NCBI RefSeq assembly: GCF_002156385.1
Contig: NZ_MVJM01000002.1
Span: 372,001 to 436,000 of the forward strand
Origin: Halalkalibacter urbisdiaboli
GTDB taxonomy: Bacteria > Bacillota > Bacilli > Bacillales > Bacillaceae_D
Direction: 5' to 3'
DNA length: 64,000 nt
The position numbers and the translations under genes were made by a program. Below the pieces are notes generated by a model. That model did no database searches, was not told the origin of the DNA, and worked only from the letters and a program-made list of their open reading frames with translations. Shown here piece after piece: positions 8,028-17,501 of this stretch; position 1 is the first letter of the stretch; each line of letters starts with the position of its first letter.

Positions 8028-9476
8028 TTACACCTCTCCCTTCTTCTCCTTACGTCGCTTAAGTTCTTCCATCATCTGCTCAAAACGATGCTTAGCATCA
8101 GATGTTTGTTCTACTGTTTTTCCAGTCTCAAGCTTTTCAGAACTTTCCTTTTGCTTTTGCTTTTCTTCTACCAGCCATTTCGGTAATTTATCACGACGGA
8201 TATTTTTTCCACGCTGTGTAGGATTTGTGTTTTTCTTAGCTGCTTGTACTTGCGCTACTTTCACTTTGTTCTCTTCTTCCTGTCGAGCTAGCTCCATCGC
8301 TGCCGGGACTGTTTTAACCTTTTTCCGAGACCAGTGTCCAGCAATTTTATCGATAAAGGCTTTTGACAGTTTCATATCATTTAGCCAAAGTACGTAATCT
8401 AGCAACACATTGACTACACCAGGGAGCATTTGATAATCCAAAATTAAAGACTCGATAATTTTCACATCAGCCAGTGCTACTTTCGCACCATCTGAGCGAA
8501 TTTCTAACAACGTTAACGGTGGCGTTGTTTCATACAGCTTAACGATTTTCTCTTCCTCTGTCTCAGGCTTCTTAGAATTCATCGTCTGGTGTTCAATAGG
8601 GTGACTTCGTAACACTAATGATGGTGGCTCAGAACCATGTTCGAGCTTATACCACTCTTGTGCTTTCTTTCGCAGCTCCGCCAGTTCAATTTCATCGTCA
8701 TGAACTGCAGCTTGTTGCACAATATGGCTCATTTCTAACGGTTCAATTCTATATACAAAGGCCAGTTTTATAATCGCTTCTTTTACAGATGGAGTTAGTA
8801 CATGTTCAGGAATAATAAAAGATGATAGTGCCTTTTTAAGCAATTCAAAATCGAAAGCAGTAGAAAATGTTAGGTCGGATTCCTTCTGATTAGATAGTAA
8901 CTCTTTGTTCTCTTCTAGTCGTAACCCATCGCCTGTTTCTGATTGAAGATTTGAGACGATTTCCGAATGGTGAAGTGAAGTATAAACTTCATCAAAGGAA
9001 TACGTTAACTCGACAAATTCATCCTGATTTACTTTATCAACCACAAATCGTTCTCTTAAACTACGATACTGGTTTTTTCCAAGACGATTAAATAAGTAAA
9101 CACTTAGTACATCATTTTCAAAAAATTGCTGAGGAGACATCGGTGCTTGCAATTCATACAAGTACGATGAGCTCTCATCCTCTTTCTTTTTAAAGGTTTT
9201 TAATAGACCAATCGCCTCTAGTTTCTTTCTTTCCTCGTAAATCGTTTGAAGGGAGACACCCATCATGAGCATAAGCTGACGGTGCGTTTGTTCTTTTCCC
9301 CAATATTGATCCCGCTCAAGTTGTCCCCATAACGTCATATAAAGGCTATACGCTAGAGCTCCAGTTAAAGGCTGATACAAAAGTGTTAAAACTTGTTGAT
9401 CAACATTTGTTAAATAGTCAGCCGTTCGAACCGTCAATCGATCAACAGGGAGCAGTTCTTTCCAATGCCAGCTCAT
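8028..9476 (-). CDS. dnaB: Replication initiation and membrane attachment protein DnaB
   Basis: Gram-positive DnaB (not the E. coli helicase) acts with DnaD and DnaI in helicase loading at oriC and in restart. The 482-residue protein starts MSWHWKELLPVDRLTVRTAD. It has an N-terminal winged-helix part (LYQPLTGALAYSLYMTLW, LMLMMGVSLQTIYEERKKLEAIGLL), a second DnaB/DnaD-like part near residues 320-400 (LYETTPPLTLLEI..VNVLLDYVLWLN), and a charged C-terminal tail. It precedes dnaI and follows nrdR, but a terminator separates it from nrdR. Confidence 0.96.
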   Translation of the reverse strand: MSWHWKELLPVDRLTVRTADYLTNVDQQVLTLLYQPLTGALAYSLYMTLWGQLERDQYWGKEQTHRQLMLMMGVSLQTIYEERKKLEAIGLLKTFKKKEDESSSYLYELQAPMSPQQFFENDVLSVYLFNRLGKNQYRSLRERFVVDKVNQDEFVELTYSFDEVYTSLHHSEIVSNLQSETGDGLRLEENKELLSNQKESDLTFSTAFDFELLKKALSSFIIPEHVLTPSVKEAIIKLAFVYRIEPLEMSHIVQQAAVHDDEIELAELRKKAQEWYKLEHGSEPPSLVLRSHPIEHQTMNSKKPETEEEKIVKLYETTPPLTLLEIRSDGAKVALADVKIIESLILDYQMLPGVVNVLLDYVLWLNDMKLSKAFIDKIAGHWSRKKVKTVPAAMELARQEEENKVKVAQVQAAKKNTNPTQRGKNIRRDKLPKWLVEEKQKQKESSEKLETGKTVEQTSDAKHRFEQMMEELKRRKEKKGEV

Positions 9477-9510
9477 TTCTCATCCCTCCTTTTTCTTTCT
9501 AATGTCAGGT

Positions 9511-9548
9511 AAAAAAGAGCTTGCAGCGTACTAAACGCTTTAAGCTCT
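9511..9548 (-). terminator. Terminator after nrdR
   Basis: On the minus strand AGAGCTT-aa-AGCGT pairs with ACGCT-gc-AAGCTCT and is followed by TTTTTT, just after the nrdR stop and before dnaB. Confidence 0.85.
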
Positions 9549-9554
9549 CTATAA

Positions 9555-10010
9555 TTAATTCTTATTCATTAATTCAGTTAGTTCTTTAATAAATACATTA
9601 ATATCTTTAAATTGACGATAAACAGAAGCAAATCGAACATATGCGACATCGTCTACACTTGCTAAACGCTCCATAACTAACTCACCAACGTCGTGACTAT
9701 TTACTTCATTTTTTCCTTTTCCACGTAGTTCTCTTTCAACATCATTCACAATCTTTTCTAGTGTTTCAAGAGAAACAGGCCTCTTTTCACAGGCACGAAT
9801 TAATCCACGTAATATTTTATCACGATTAAATTCTTGCCTTGTCCCATCTTTCTTCTCAACGATAAGAGGTACTTCTTCCACCATCTCAAATGTAGTAAAG
9901 CGATGATTACACGATTCGCACTCTCTTCTTCGTCGAATTGAGCGTCCTTCGTGACTCGGTCTAGAATCAAGTACCTTAGTTCCATTATAATGACATGCTG
10001 GACAACGCAT
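9555..10010 (-). CDS. nrdR: Transcriptional repressor NrdR
   Basis: NrdR senses ATP/dATP and represses ribonucleotide reductase genes. The N-terminal zinc ribbon is clear ([31 protein letters not shown], with two CxxC pairs). The ATP-cone follows ([30 protein letters not shown]), then [15 protein letters not shown] near the C-terminus. Length is 151 residues. It sits before dnaB, a common Bacillaceae arrangement. Confidence 0.98.
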   Translation of the reverse strand: MRCPACHYNGTKVLDSRPSHEGRSIRRRRECESCNHRFTTFEMVEEVPLIVEKKDGTRQEFNRDKILRGLIRACEKRPVSLETLEKIVNDVERELRGKGKNEVNSHDVGELVMERLASVDDVAYVRFASVYRQFKDINVFIKELTELMNKN

Positions 10011-10179
10011 TCGACCATCTCCACTTCCTGTACGTAGTTAAACCATTTATGTACAGGTTTCCGTTCTTTTTCTTCTAACCCTACTCTACATGATATAGAA
10101 AAAGATTGGCACTGACAAGCACCTAGTTCACGATGTTCCAAGGTAATATGGGATAATCTTTCCTATTTTTAAACAGTCC

Positions 10180-10581
10180 TTAAAGCAGTTCATCCCCAAG
10201 ACCAGATCCAATGTAAGGTAATTCCTTATCTAGCTTCTCATACAAAGCGATGACTTTTTTGCGACTAAACCCGAAATCTGATGGAAGCATCGTTTCAACA
10301 GAACACGAAAAGTCTACTGCCGTACGAAATGGTTTAACTGTGATAACGGTTGCAATGACTAAAACTTTTTTCCCTGAAGTGGATGTTGCAATGACTTCTC
10401 CAAGATCTGTTTCAATCCGCTTGACCTTTAATCCATCTTGATTTAATATTTCTTCTACTGCCTGGATTGCTTTATCCTTTGACGTTTTATAATACCTAGT
10501 TTTTAATTCATCTAAGAAGTGTTTCTCTGTTGATTCTGCTCTTGCACTAAAAAACATCATTAAATTTTCTTTAAATCCCAT
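10180..10581 (-). CDS. Conserved small cytosolic protein, function unknown
   Basis: A 133-residue soluble protein lying between nrdR and speD. It starts MGFKENLMMFFSARAESTEK and has an alternating strand/helix pattern: a helical N-terminus (residues 15-45), strand-rich middle (KVKRIETDLGEVIATSTSGKK then VLVIATVITVKPFRTAVDFS), and a helical C-terminus ending IGSGLGDELL. No catalytic motif or membrane segment is visible. I do not recognise the family with certainty. Composition is like its neighbours, so it seems a resident gene. Confidence 0.75.
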   Translation of the reverse strand: MGFKENLMMFFSARAESTEKHFLDELKTRYYKTSKDKAIQAVEEILNQDGLKVKRIETDLGEVIATSTSGKKVLVIATVITVKPFRTAVDFSCSVETMLPSDFGFSRKKVIALYEKLDKELPYIGSGLGDELL

Positions 10582-10650
10582 TCATTTCACCTAGCCTTCA
10601 GACGTTTTATCTTATCATTTTATCATATCAAGAAGAAAAAAAGACTATAA

Positions 10651-10682
10651 AAAAAAGAAGGGTAGAAAACACCCCCCCTTTT
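10651..10682 (-). terminator. Terminator after speD
   Basis: The minus strand has a G-rich arm (AAGGGGGGGGT) that pairs with ACCCTT across TTTTCT and is followed by a run of T. Confidence 0.7.
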
Positions 10683-10688
10683 CATATT

Positions 10689-11072
10689 CTATAATGCCTG
10701 AACTTTTGATTTTTCAATTTTAACTGGTCCCATTCCTCTAGGAACCTCGAACACTTCACTCGTTGATGCATTAAGTGCTTCGGCAATGTAGTTTGATGCT
10801 ACATTTGGATCAATTCTGTTCCCACACGTATAAACATCAATACTTGCATACCCGCGTTCTGGAAAACTGTGAATGGTTAAATGAGACTCAGAGATAATAA
10901 CTACGCCACTCACCCCATGAGGAGCAAACTTGTGAAATGCAACTTCACGCACTTCAGCTCCAGCTTTTAAAGCAGCATCAACAAAAACTTGTTCAATAAA
11001 CCCCACATTATTCAACTTTTCTACGTTACAACCCCATAGCTCTGCAATGACATGTCGACCCATAGTGTCCAT
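10689..11072 (-). CDS. speD: S-adenosylmethionine decarboxylase proenzyme
   Basis: Makes decarboxylated SAM for spermidine synthesis. This is the short prokaryotic class (127 residues). Autocleavage before the serine of [12 protein letters not shown] (about residue 62-63) creates the pyruvoyl cofactor; the conserved His and Cys ([10 protein letters not shown]) follow. The start is supported by AAGGGGG 9 nt upstream of ATG. It is transcribed alone, with its own promoter and terminator, next to gapB as in B. subtilis. Confidence 0.97.
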   Translation of the reverse strand: MDTMGRHVIAELWGCNVEKLNNVGFIEQVFVDAALKAGAEVREVAFHKFAPHGVSGVVIISESHLTIHSFPERGYASIDVYTCGNRIDPNVASNYIAEALNASTSEVFEVPRGMGPVKIEKSKVQAL

Positions 11073-11247
11073 AAGTTGAATCCCCCTTTACAAAATTCAT
11101 GCTTTCTCAAAGCATGTAGGAATGTCCAGTTACACGGGGGAAAGTTAGTCCAAAGAGGTCCTAACCCTTACTGCAAGTAAACAATTCCTGAATTGCTGTA
11201 ATTGAGTTCACGAAAATCAGTATACTTGTTTTATATTTCAAATGCAA
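11073..11247 (-). promoter_or_regulatory. speD promoter and ~140-nt leader with hairpin
   Basis: TTGCAT (11247-11242), 17 nt, TATACT (11224-11219) form a good promoter. The leader that follows carries a short perfect hairpin CATGCTTT-N3-AAAGCATG at about 11099-11117 just before the ribosome binding site. The remaining gap to gapB (11248-11421) holds no gene or obvious structure that I can see. Confidence 0.6.
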
Positions 11248-11421
11248 CTATATCTTTATCCATTTTTTGGACGTTTTACCTCGTTCGCCAAAGCTTCTCT
11301 CCACAAACGTCCTTAAGTATTTTGCTGAATTTCGTGAACTTTCATTTTCGGATAATCAGTAACAAAGTTTACTGGTCATCCTTTTTAGGGTTCCTCAATC
11401 ACTCATGGATTATAAGTGCTT

Positions 11422-12456
11422 TTAAGCTGAACGTACTTTGGAAGCAACGCTCATCTCATGTGCAACATGATGCATAAGGTCTACAACACGACAAGAATAT
11501 CCCCATTCGTTGTCATACCATGCTAGAACTTTAATTTGTCGTTCATTCAGCACCATTGTTGATAAGGCATCTATAATGGATGAGTGCTCATTTCCGTTAA
11601 AATCAATTGAAACGAGCGGCTCCTCGGTATAGCCTAATACATTTTTCATCGGTCCCTTTGCAGCCGCCTCTAATACCTCGTTAACCTCTTCAACAGTAAC
11701 CTCCTTTTCAACTGTGACAACAAGGTCCACCAATGAAACATTTGGTGTTGGTACACGCAATGCCATACCATTTAGTTTTCCTTCTAATTGAGGTAACACT
11801 TTTGCAATTGCTTTCGCTGCACCAGTCGTTGTAGGAATAATCGATTGTCCACAAGCTCGAGCTCTTCGTAAATCTTTATGAGGGTTATCAATATTCTTTT
11901 GGTCATTTGTATAGGAATGAACCGTTGTCATCAAACCGCTTTCAATATGAAACGCATCATCTAAAACTTTTGCTACAGGTGCTAAGCAGTTTGTCGTACA
12001 CGAAGCATTAGAAATAATATCATGTTCTTGATGATTATAATCTTGTTCATTTACACCAACGACAACTGTAAGGTCTTCTTTAGTAGCGGGAGCCGTTATA
12101 AGTACTTTTTTTGCACCTGCCTCAAGATGATATTCCGCTAATTCTCTTGTTTTAAATTTCCCTGTTGCTTCGATGACGATATCGACCCCCATTTCAGCCC
12201 ATGGTAAACGCCTTGGATCACGAGAATGGAATAATTGAACTTCCTTTCCATTAACAATAATCGTATTATTTTTTGTTTGAACCTCTGCACTAAAGACTCC
12301 ATGAATACTATCGTATTTAATCATATGAGCGAGTGTTTCCACCGGATAACTTGCATTTATTGCTACAATATCAACATCTGATTGCAGAATTGCTTTTCGA
12401 AAAACCATACGTCCAATTCGACCAAACCCATTAATTGCTACCCGTGCCTTCATCAT
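11422..12456 (-). CDS. gapB: Glyceraldehyde-3-phosphate dehydrogenase, gluconeogenic type GapB
   Basis: Oxidises or reduces glyceraldehyde-3-phosphate and 1,3-bisphosphoglycerate. The Rossmann motif is INGFGRIGRMVFR; the catalytic Cys is in SNASCTTNCLAP (about residue 155); HSYTNDQ and WYDNEWGYS are typical. The gene is assigned to the GapB type by its place beside speD and coaE and by residues after the dinucleotide-binding strand (NASYP rather than NDL), which fit NADP use. It carries CcpN-like boxes upstream, matching the gluconeogenic role. Length is 344 residues. Tandem ATGs leave a one-codon uncertainty in the start. Confidence 0.93.
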   Translation of the reverse strand: MMKARVAINGFGRIGRMVFRKAILQSDVDIVAINASYPVETLAHMIKYDSIHGVFSAEVQTKNNTIIVNGKEVQLFHSRDPRRLPWAEMGVDIVIEATGKFKTRELAEYHLEAGAKKVLITAPATKEDLTVVVGVNEQDYNHQEHDIISNASCTTNCLAPVAKVLDDAFHIESGLMTTVHSYTNDQKNIDNPHKDLRRARACGQSIIPTTTGAAKAIAKVLPQLEGKLNGMALRVPTPNVSLVDLVVTVEKEVTVEEVNEVLEAAAKGPMKNVLGYTEEPLVSIDFNGNEHSSIIDALSTMVLNERQIKVLAWYDNEWGYSCRVVDLMHHVAHEMSVASKVRSA

Positions 12457-12476
12457 TACAAAACCCCTCTCACAAT

Positions 12477-12521
12477 TAAGTTATACTATATCTTATTATT
12501 TATGTTTATTAGTATAACACA
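12477..12521 (-). promoter_or_regulatory. Two CcpN-like boxes overlapping the gapB promoter
   Basis: On the minus strand TGTGTTATACT (12521-12511) matches in full the CcpN consensus TRTGHYATAYW as I recall it. A second copy on the plus strand, TAAGTTATACT (12477-12487), matches 10 of 11. Together they form a perfect 9-bp inverted repeat GTTATACTA / TAGTATAAC. The first copy includes TATACT, the likely -10 of gapB. CcpN represses gapB on glucose in B. subtilis. Confidence 0.75.
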
Positions 12522-12562
12522 TTAAGTGTGAATAGGAAGATCATTTTTTAAAAAGAATAAAC

Positions 12563-12590
12563 AAAAAATCCCCCAATTATCTTGGAGGAT
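12563..12590 (-). terminator. Terminator overlapping the end of coaE
   Basis: The stem ATCCTCCAA / TTGGGGGAT followed by TTTTTT on the minus strand begins inside the last codons of coaE, so the coding end doubles as the hairpin arm. Confidence 0.8.
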
Positions 12591-13179
12591 CGACATTCCA
12601 CTTTTGTAAAATGATCTCTAGTTGTTGGCGCGTTTCATCTAATGAACCGTTGTTATCAATAATAGCATCAGCACGCTTACGTTTTTCCTTCAGTGGTATT
12701 TGCGATTTGATTCGTCTTTGAGCATCTTCTTTCCCTGCCTGATCTCGTTTTTCAAGGCGATTAAATTGGACGTCTGGATCAACATAAACAAGTAACACTT
12801 TATCAACAAGATGAAAAAGATTACTTTCGTATAATAGTGGAATATCAAAAATAATGGTTTGATACCCTTCGTTAACATAGTAATCCTTCTTCTGCTGCAT
12901 TCTTTTACGAACCGCCGGATGGACAATTTGATTCAAGACTTGACGCTCTTGCTCATTGTCAAAAATAATTGCCCCTAGTTTTTTTCTTTCTATGTTGCCT
13001 TGCTCATCTAAAATATGATGCCCAAAATGACTAACAATGTCCCGATATGCAGTCTCACCTTGTTCCACCACTTCTCTTGCAATTTGATCTGCGTCAATAA
13101 CAGGGTGTCCGATTTTCTTTAACATCGCGGATACACTCGATTTGCCACTTGCTATTCCACCCGTAAGTCCAATTAACAT
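12577..13179 (-). CDS. coaE: Dephospho-CoA kinase
   Basis: Catalyses the last step of coenzyme A synthesis. The P-loop is GLTGGIASGKSSV at the N-terminus; DADQIAREVV, the lid region QFNRLEKRDQAGKEDAQRRI and RADAIIDNNGS are typical of the family. The frame opens at TTG 13188, but that codon abuts GGAG; ATG 13179 is 9 nt after it and gives 200 residues. It follows ytaF closely (12 nt), so ytaF and coaE are probably cotranscribed. Confidence 0.96.
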   Translation of the reverse strand: MLIGLTGGIASGKSSVSAMLKKIGHPVIDADQIAREVVEQGETAYRDIVSHFGHHILDEQGNIERKKLGAIIFDNEQERQVLNQIVHPAVRKRMQQKKDYYVNEGYQTIIFDIPLLYESNLFHLVDKVLLVYVDPDVQFNRLEKRDQAGKEDAQRRIKSQIPLKEKRKRADAIIDNNGSLDETRQQLEIILQKWNVDPPR

Positions 13180-13191
13180 TAAGTCCAACTC

Positions 13192-13824
13192 CTATAAATT
13201 CATGACACCTAATAAAATGAGTAATACTCCCGGGATAAAAGAGAACTTTTTAATAATTTCCGAGTCTGCAAAGCGGTAGCCACTCTTCATTCCTAATGTA
13301 ACAAACAAAGCACTCATCATCGCTACACTAAACGCGAGCCAAATCGGTGAATAACCAATTAACACAGCTCCAATTCCAGCCCCAAATGCATCAAGGGACA
13401 ATGCAATGCCTAGCAAAAATGCCTCTCTGCCAGTAATTGTTCCGGAGTCATCAAAGTCCGCAACCATCGGCTTTCGTAAAATCCGGATTACTACACCGAA
13501 CATTTTAATTTCAAAGCTTAAAATGATTTTGTCTTCTTGGGTTTTCTCTGTGTTTTTTGCCGGTCTAATTACTTGATATAGGGCCCATGCCCCGATTAAG
13601 ATGAGAATTATTCCTCCTAATAATTCAGCAACTTTCACTGATAAGTACGCTTGGATGAAGCTTCCAAATGCCATCGCCAAAAGAATAGACGTTGCTGAAC
13701 AACAAGCAATAAAAAATAAAGATTTCAGCGGTAATTTCATTTTTCGCAAACCATATGTCAAACCTACACCAAAGCTATCTAAGCTTACCGCTAACGCAAG
13801 TGCAAGTAATGAAAGAGTCTCCAT
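13192..13824 (-). CDS. ytaF: Sporulation membrane protein YtaF (MntP-like)
   Basis: A six-helix membrane protein of 210 residues related to the MntP manganese exporter family. Two internal repeats carry the family aspartates: ALAVSLDSFGVGLTYG near residue 12 and IALSLDAFGAGIGAVL near residue 139. A charged linker (about 90-120) separates the halves. YtaF is linked to sporulation in Bacillus; its substrate is not established. It sits between mutM and coaE in the conserved order. Confidence 0.9.
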   Translation of the reverse strand: METLSLLALALAVSLDSFGVGLTYGLRKMKLPLKSLFFIACCSATSILLAMAFGSFIQAYLSVKVAELLGGIILILIGAWALYQVIRPAKNTEKTQEDKIILSFEIKMFGVVIRILRKPMVADFDDSGTITGREAFLLGIALSLDAFGAGIGAVLIGYSPIWLAFSVAMMSALFVTLGMKSGYRFADSEIIKKFSFIPGVLLILLGVMNL

Positions 13825-13889
13825 CCTGATAAGCTCCTTCCATCATAATCGATATGATAGTATATGGCAGGAGCCTATCCGATGTACGT

Positions 13890-14714
13890 TTATTTTTGGC
13901 AATTCATGCAATAATGCGTTCCCCTACCTCCTACAACGGTTTTAGTGATAGGGGTTCCACAAATCCTACAAGGTTCTTCTTTTCTTCCATACACATCAAG
14001 CTTCTGCTGAAACATTCCCATTTCACCTTGACCATTTACATAGGATTTTATTGAACTTCCTCCTAAGTCAACCGCTTCTTGAAGCGTTTCAACGATATGC
14101 TTGTGCAGATGCTCATATTCCTCTTCTGATAATGAATTTGCAAGCCTCTCAGGTTTAATTTTCGCACGATATAGAGCCTCATCAACATAAATATTCCCAA
14201 GTCCGACAACGGTCTTTTGATCTAATAATGCAACTTTAATTTTCCTGTTTGTTTTTTTCATCCCATCCTTTAAATGTTTCACTGTGAAATCTTGTGAAAA
14301 CGGCTCAATTCCAAGTTGAGATAAAGGTAGACGCTCCTCTTCTTCACCTTTAGGAAAAACATGCATCGTTCCAAATTTTCGAACGTCTTGATAACGAAGT
14401 TCGGTTCCATCTGTAAATTCAAAAATGACGTGAGTATGGGGAGCAACTTCTTCTTCTTTCGGATAAACACCATACCGCCCTTCCATTCTAAGGTGAGAAA
14501 CTAATACAACATCATCAAGAAAAAATAATAAGAACTTACCTCTTCGTCCCATAGAACGAATCGTTTGCCCGATTAATGATGTCTTAAATTGGTCAACATC
14601 ATCGGGCTCTTTAATCATTTTTGCCCATGCAATTTGAATGTTTTCAATTTGTTTTCCTACAACTAATTGAGTTAATGTACGTCTAACCGTCTCGACTTCT
14701 GGAAGCTCAGGCAC
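13890..14714 (-). CDS. mutM: Formamidopyrimidine-DNA glycosylase
   Basis: Base excision repair enzyme that removes 8-oxoguanine and formamidopyrimidines and nicks the abasic site. The N-terminal catalytic motif PELPEVETVRR is intact (Pro-1 nucleophile, Glu-2). The helix-two-turn-helix region includes GLGNIYVDEALYRA. The C-terminal zinc finger is C-x2-C-x16-C-x2-C (CRICGTP..HYCMNCQ). Length is 274 residues. The start is GTG 14714 behind GGAGAG. It follows polA by 12 nt and is probably in the same operon. Confidence 0.97.
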   Translation of the reverse strand: MPELPEVETVRRTLTQLVVGKQIENIQIAWAKMIKEPDDVDQFKTSLIGQTIRSMGRRGKFLLFFLDDVVLVSHLRMEGRYGVYPKEEEVAPHTHVIFEFTDGTELRYQDVRKFGTMHVFPKGEEEERLPLSQLGIEPFSQDFTVKHLKDGMKKTNRKIKVALLDQKTVVGLGNIYVDEALYRAKIKPERLANSLSEEEYEHLHKHIVETLQEAVDLGGSSIKSYVNGQGEMGMFQQKLDVYGRKEEPCRICGTPITKTVVGGRGTHYCMNCQK

Positions 14715-14726
14715 TTTTCTCTCTCC

Positions 14727-17354
14727 TTACTTTGCATCATACCACGTGTCACCTGCCGAAACGTCTACCTTTAACGGTACTTGTAACGTGACAGCTTGCT
14801 CCATAACTTCCGGAACGAGTACTAACATCTTTTCAAGTTCATGCTCTGGTACTTCAAAAATCAATTCATCGTGCACTTGTAATAAAAGGCGACTTTCTAA
14901 GTTTTCACTTTCTAACCTTCTTGCCATTTCAATCATTGCCTTTTTAATAATGTCAGCTGCACTCCCTTGAATTGGTGTATTCATCGCAGTTCGTTCCGCA
15001 AAGCTACGTTTATTAAAATTTCGGCTCGTTAAATCTGGTAAGTACCGTCTCCGATATAGCAATGTAGAAACAAAGCCTTTCTCTCTCGCATTACTAATGC
15101 TACTTTCCATGTATTCTTTAACCTTTGGATAGCTTTGCAAGTATCGGTCAATAAATTCTCCTGCTTCTTTTCTAGATATATTTAAGCTTTGTGAAAGTCC
15201 ATAATCACTAATTCCATAAACAATCCCAAAGTTTACAGCCTTAGCACTTCGGCGCATACTGCTTGTAACCTCATTTTCATTAACATGAAACACATCCATC
15301 GCTGTTTTTGTATGAATGTCCATATCATGTTTAAACGCATCAATTAATTTGTCATCCCCTGCTATATGAGCGAGCACACGTAATTCAATTTGAGAATAAT
15401 CTGCAGCGAGAATTTTCCAGCCCTTTTCAGACGGAATAAACGCCTTTCGAATTCTTCTGCCTTCCTCTAGTCGAATTGGAATGTTTTGAAGGTTTGGATC
15501 CGTTGAACTCAATCGTCCCGTTTGTGTTAAAGCTTGGTTAAAACGGGTATGGATTTTACTTGTATCCTGATAAATAACCTTTAATAGTCCTTCAATGTAA
15601 GTTGAGTTAAGCTTTCCTAGCTGTCGGTAGTGAAGAATGTGCTGAATAATTTCGTGATCTTCTGCTAACTTTTCAAGCACATCAGCTGATGTTGAATAGC
15701 CTGTCTTTGTTTTTTTAATTGCTGGTAAACCAAGTTTATCAAAGAGAATTTCGCCAAGCTGCTTAGGAGAATTAATGTTAAACTCTGTCCCTGCATGCTC
15801 GAAAATATGCTTTTCTAAAGCTTGCAACCGTTCCTCTAAGTCCTCTCCCATTTGTTTTAATTGACTAGTATCAACCTTAACCCCTGTTGTTTCCATTCTT
15901 CCTAAAACAATCGATAATGGCATTTCCAGATCTTTAAATAATTCAAGCTGCTCATTTTCCTTTAATTCTTCTTCGAATATTTCCTTTAATTGAAAAATAG
16001 CATCTGCTTTCCGAACGAGATGATCAGCGAGTTCCTTTTCATTAGGAATGCTTCGTTTTGCACCTTTACCGTAAATCGCCTCATCTTCTTGAACTTCCCC
16101 TTTTCCTTTCCTCTTTACAATATCACTAATTTCATGCGATGAAAGCGAAGGGTCTAACAGGTAGGAAGCCATCAATAAATCAAATTCAACCCCATCCAAC
16201 AGGAGGCCTTGCCAGCCAAGTGCTACCACGGCTCGTTTTGCGTCAAACACCCACTTTTTCTTGTCCTCATCCTTTGCCCATTCAATAAAGCTTTCAGACT
16301 GTAAGGCAACATCTGTTGGTATATAATAACGGCCTTTTTCATTTACAAGTGCAATCCCATGAATCGTTGCTTGGTGATAATTTTCATCTAGTACCTCTAC
16401 AACCATCGCAGAAGGATTTTGTAAATACTCAGCCTTAACTTCAGTTACAACGTCAAAGTTAATATTCTCAAGCTCTTTTTTCTCAACCGCCTCTCCTTCA
16501 TCAAATTTAGATATAAGAGATGAAAAATCGAGTTCTTTAAAGAGTGCGACTACCTTCTTTGAATCATACTCACCAAACGATAAATCCTGTAAATTCATCT
16601 CATTTGGTACCTCAAGATAGATGGTCGCCAGTTCTTTACTCATTAGTGCTTGCTCACGATTTTCTTCTAATTTCTCTTTCATTTTTTTCCCGGATATTTT
16701 ATCAACTGATTCTAAAACATTTTCAATTGTCCCAAATTCCTTTAGTAGCTTTATGGCCGTTTTTTCACCAATCCCAGGTACACCTGGAATATTATCCGAG
16801 CTATCGCCCATCAGACCTTTCATATCAATAATCTGCTTCGGCGTGAGCCCATATTTTTCATCAATCATTTTTTCATCATAAGCTTCTATGGACGTAATTC
16901 CTTTTCGAGTTAATGCAACTGTAACCTTTTCAGAAACAAGCTGTAGTAAATCTTTATCACCTGAATAAACCTTAACGTCCCAGCCATCTTTCTCTGCGTC
17001 CTTAGCCAAGGTTCCGATAATATCATCTGCCTCATAGTTCTCTGCCTCATAACGAGTGATATTAAAGGCGTCGAGCAGCTCTCGTATTAACGCAAACTGT
17101 TCTGAAAGCTCTGGCGGGGTTTTCTGACGGCCCCCCTTATAGTCCTCATACGTTTTATGACGAAACGTCGTTTTTCCAGCATCAAATGCCACCATCATAT
17201 GTGTTGGCTTCTCTTCTTCTATGATTTTTAAGAGCATTGTCGTAAAGCCATAAACAGCATTCGTATAAACACCCTTTTCGTTATTTAATAATGGCAAGGC
17301 AAAAAAAGCGCGATAGGCAATACTATTGCCATCAATTAAAATGAGCTTTTTCAA
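14727..17354 (-). CDS. polA: DNA polymerase I
   Basis: Repair and Okazaki-fragment polymerase of 875 residues. The N-terminal 5'-3' exonuclease is complete (LIDGNSIAYRAFFALP, YEADDIIGTLA, GDSSDNIPGVPGIGEKTA). The middle 3'-5' exonuclease-like domain seems inactive, as usual in Bacillus: the DxE motif is replaced (MVVEVLDENYH). The polymerase domain has motif A DYSQIELRVLAH, the O-helix RRSAKAVNFGIVYG and motif C QVHDELIFEVP. The start is TTG 17354, 8 nt after GGGAGGAG. It leads polA-mutM. Confidence 0.97.
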   Translation of the reverse strand: MKKLILIDGNSIAYRAFFALPLLNNEKGVYTNAVYGFTTMLLKIIEEEKPTHMMVAFDAGKTTFRHKTYEDYKGGRQKTPPELSEQFALIRELLDAFNITRYEAENYEADDIIGTLAKDAEKDGWDVKVYSGDKDLLQLVSEKVTVALTRKGITSIEAYDEKMIDEKYGLTPKQIIDMKGLMGDSSDNIPGVPGIGEKTAIKLLKEFGTIENVLESVDKISGKKMKEKLEENREQALMSKELATIYLEVPNEMNLQDLSFGEYDSKKVVALFKELDFSSLISKFDEGEAVEKKELENINFDVVTEVKAEYLQNPSAMVVEVLDENYHQATIHGIALVNEKGRYYIPTDVALQSESFIEWAKDEDKKKWVFDAKRAVVALGWQGLLLDGVEFDLLMASYLLDPSLSSHEISDIVKRKGKGEVQEDEAIYGKGAKRSIPNEKELADHLVRKADAIFQLKEIFEEELKENEQLELFKDLEMPLSIVLGRMETTGVKVDTSQLKQMGEDLEERLQALEKHIFEHAGTEFNINSPKQLGEILFDKLGLPAIKKTKTGYSTSADVLEKLAEDHEIIQHILHYRQLGKLNSTYIEGLLKVIYQDTSKIHTRFNQALTQTGRLSSTDPNLQNIPIRLEEGRRIRKAFIPSEKGWKILAADYSQIELRVLAHIAGDDKLIDAFKHDMDIHTKTAMDVFHVNENEVTSSMRRSAKAVNFGIVYGISDYGLSQSLNISRKEAGEFIDRYLQSYPKVKEYMESSISNAREKGFVSTLLYRRRYLPDLTSRNFNKRSFAERTAMNTPIQGSAADIIKKAMIEMARRLESENLESRLLLQVHDELIFEVPEHELEKMLVLVPEVMEQAVTLQVPLKVDVSAGDTWYDAK

Positions 17355-17436
17355 TGGAAAGGCTCCTCCCTATGTAATAATGAATCGCAATCTCTTATAT
17401 GAACGCTTTTATTGTAGCATATTGATCTAAAATTGA

Positions 17437-17480
17437 GAAAAAGGGCGACCCAAAGGTTCATTCACCTTATAGGTCCCCCT
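17437..17480 (-). terminator. Terminator after hflC
   Basis: An imperfect long stem (AGGGGGACC with GGGTCGCCCT, inner AGGT / ACCT) ends in TTTTT on the minus strand, 22 nt after hflC. It separates hflKC from polA. Confidence 0.75.
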
Positions 17481-17501
17481 ATTATTCAATGAATTAAATC
17501 A

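Noticed and set aside
10011-10179. NrdR box or other operator upstream of nrdR (TCTACATGATATAGA)
   Set aside because: The palindrome is imperfect and does not fit the NrdR box pattern; it also lies in an AT-rich promoter region where such symmetry is common.
14727-17354. Lost 3'-5' exonuclease motif in polA as a novelty
   Set aside because: An inactive proofreading domain is normal for DNA polymerase I of Bacillus relatives.
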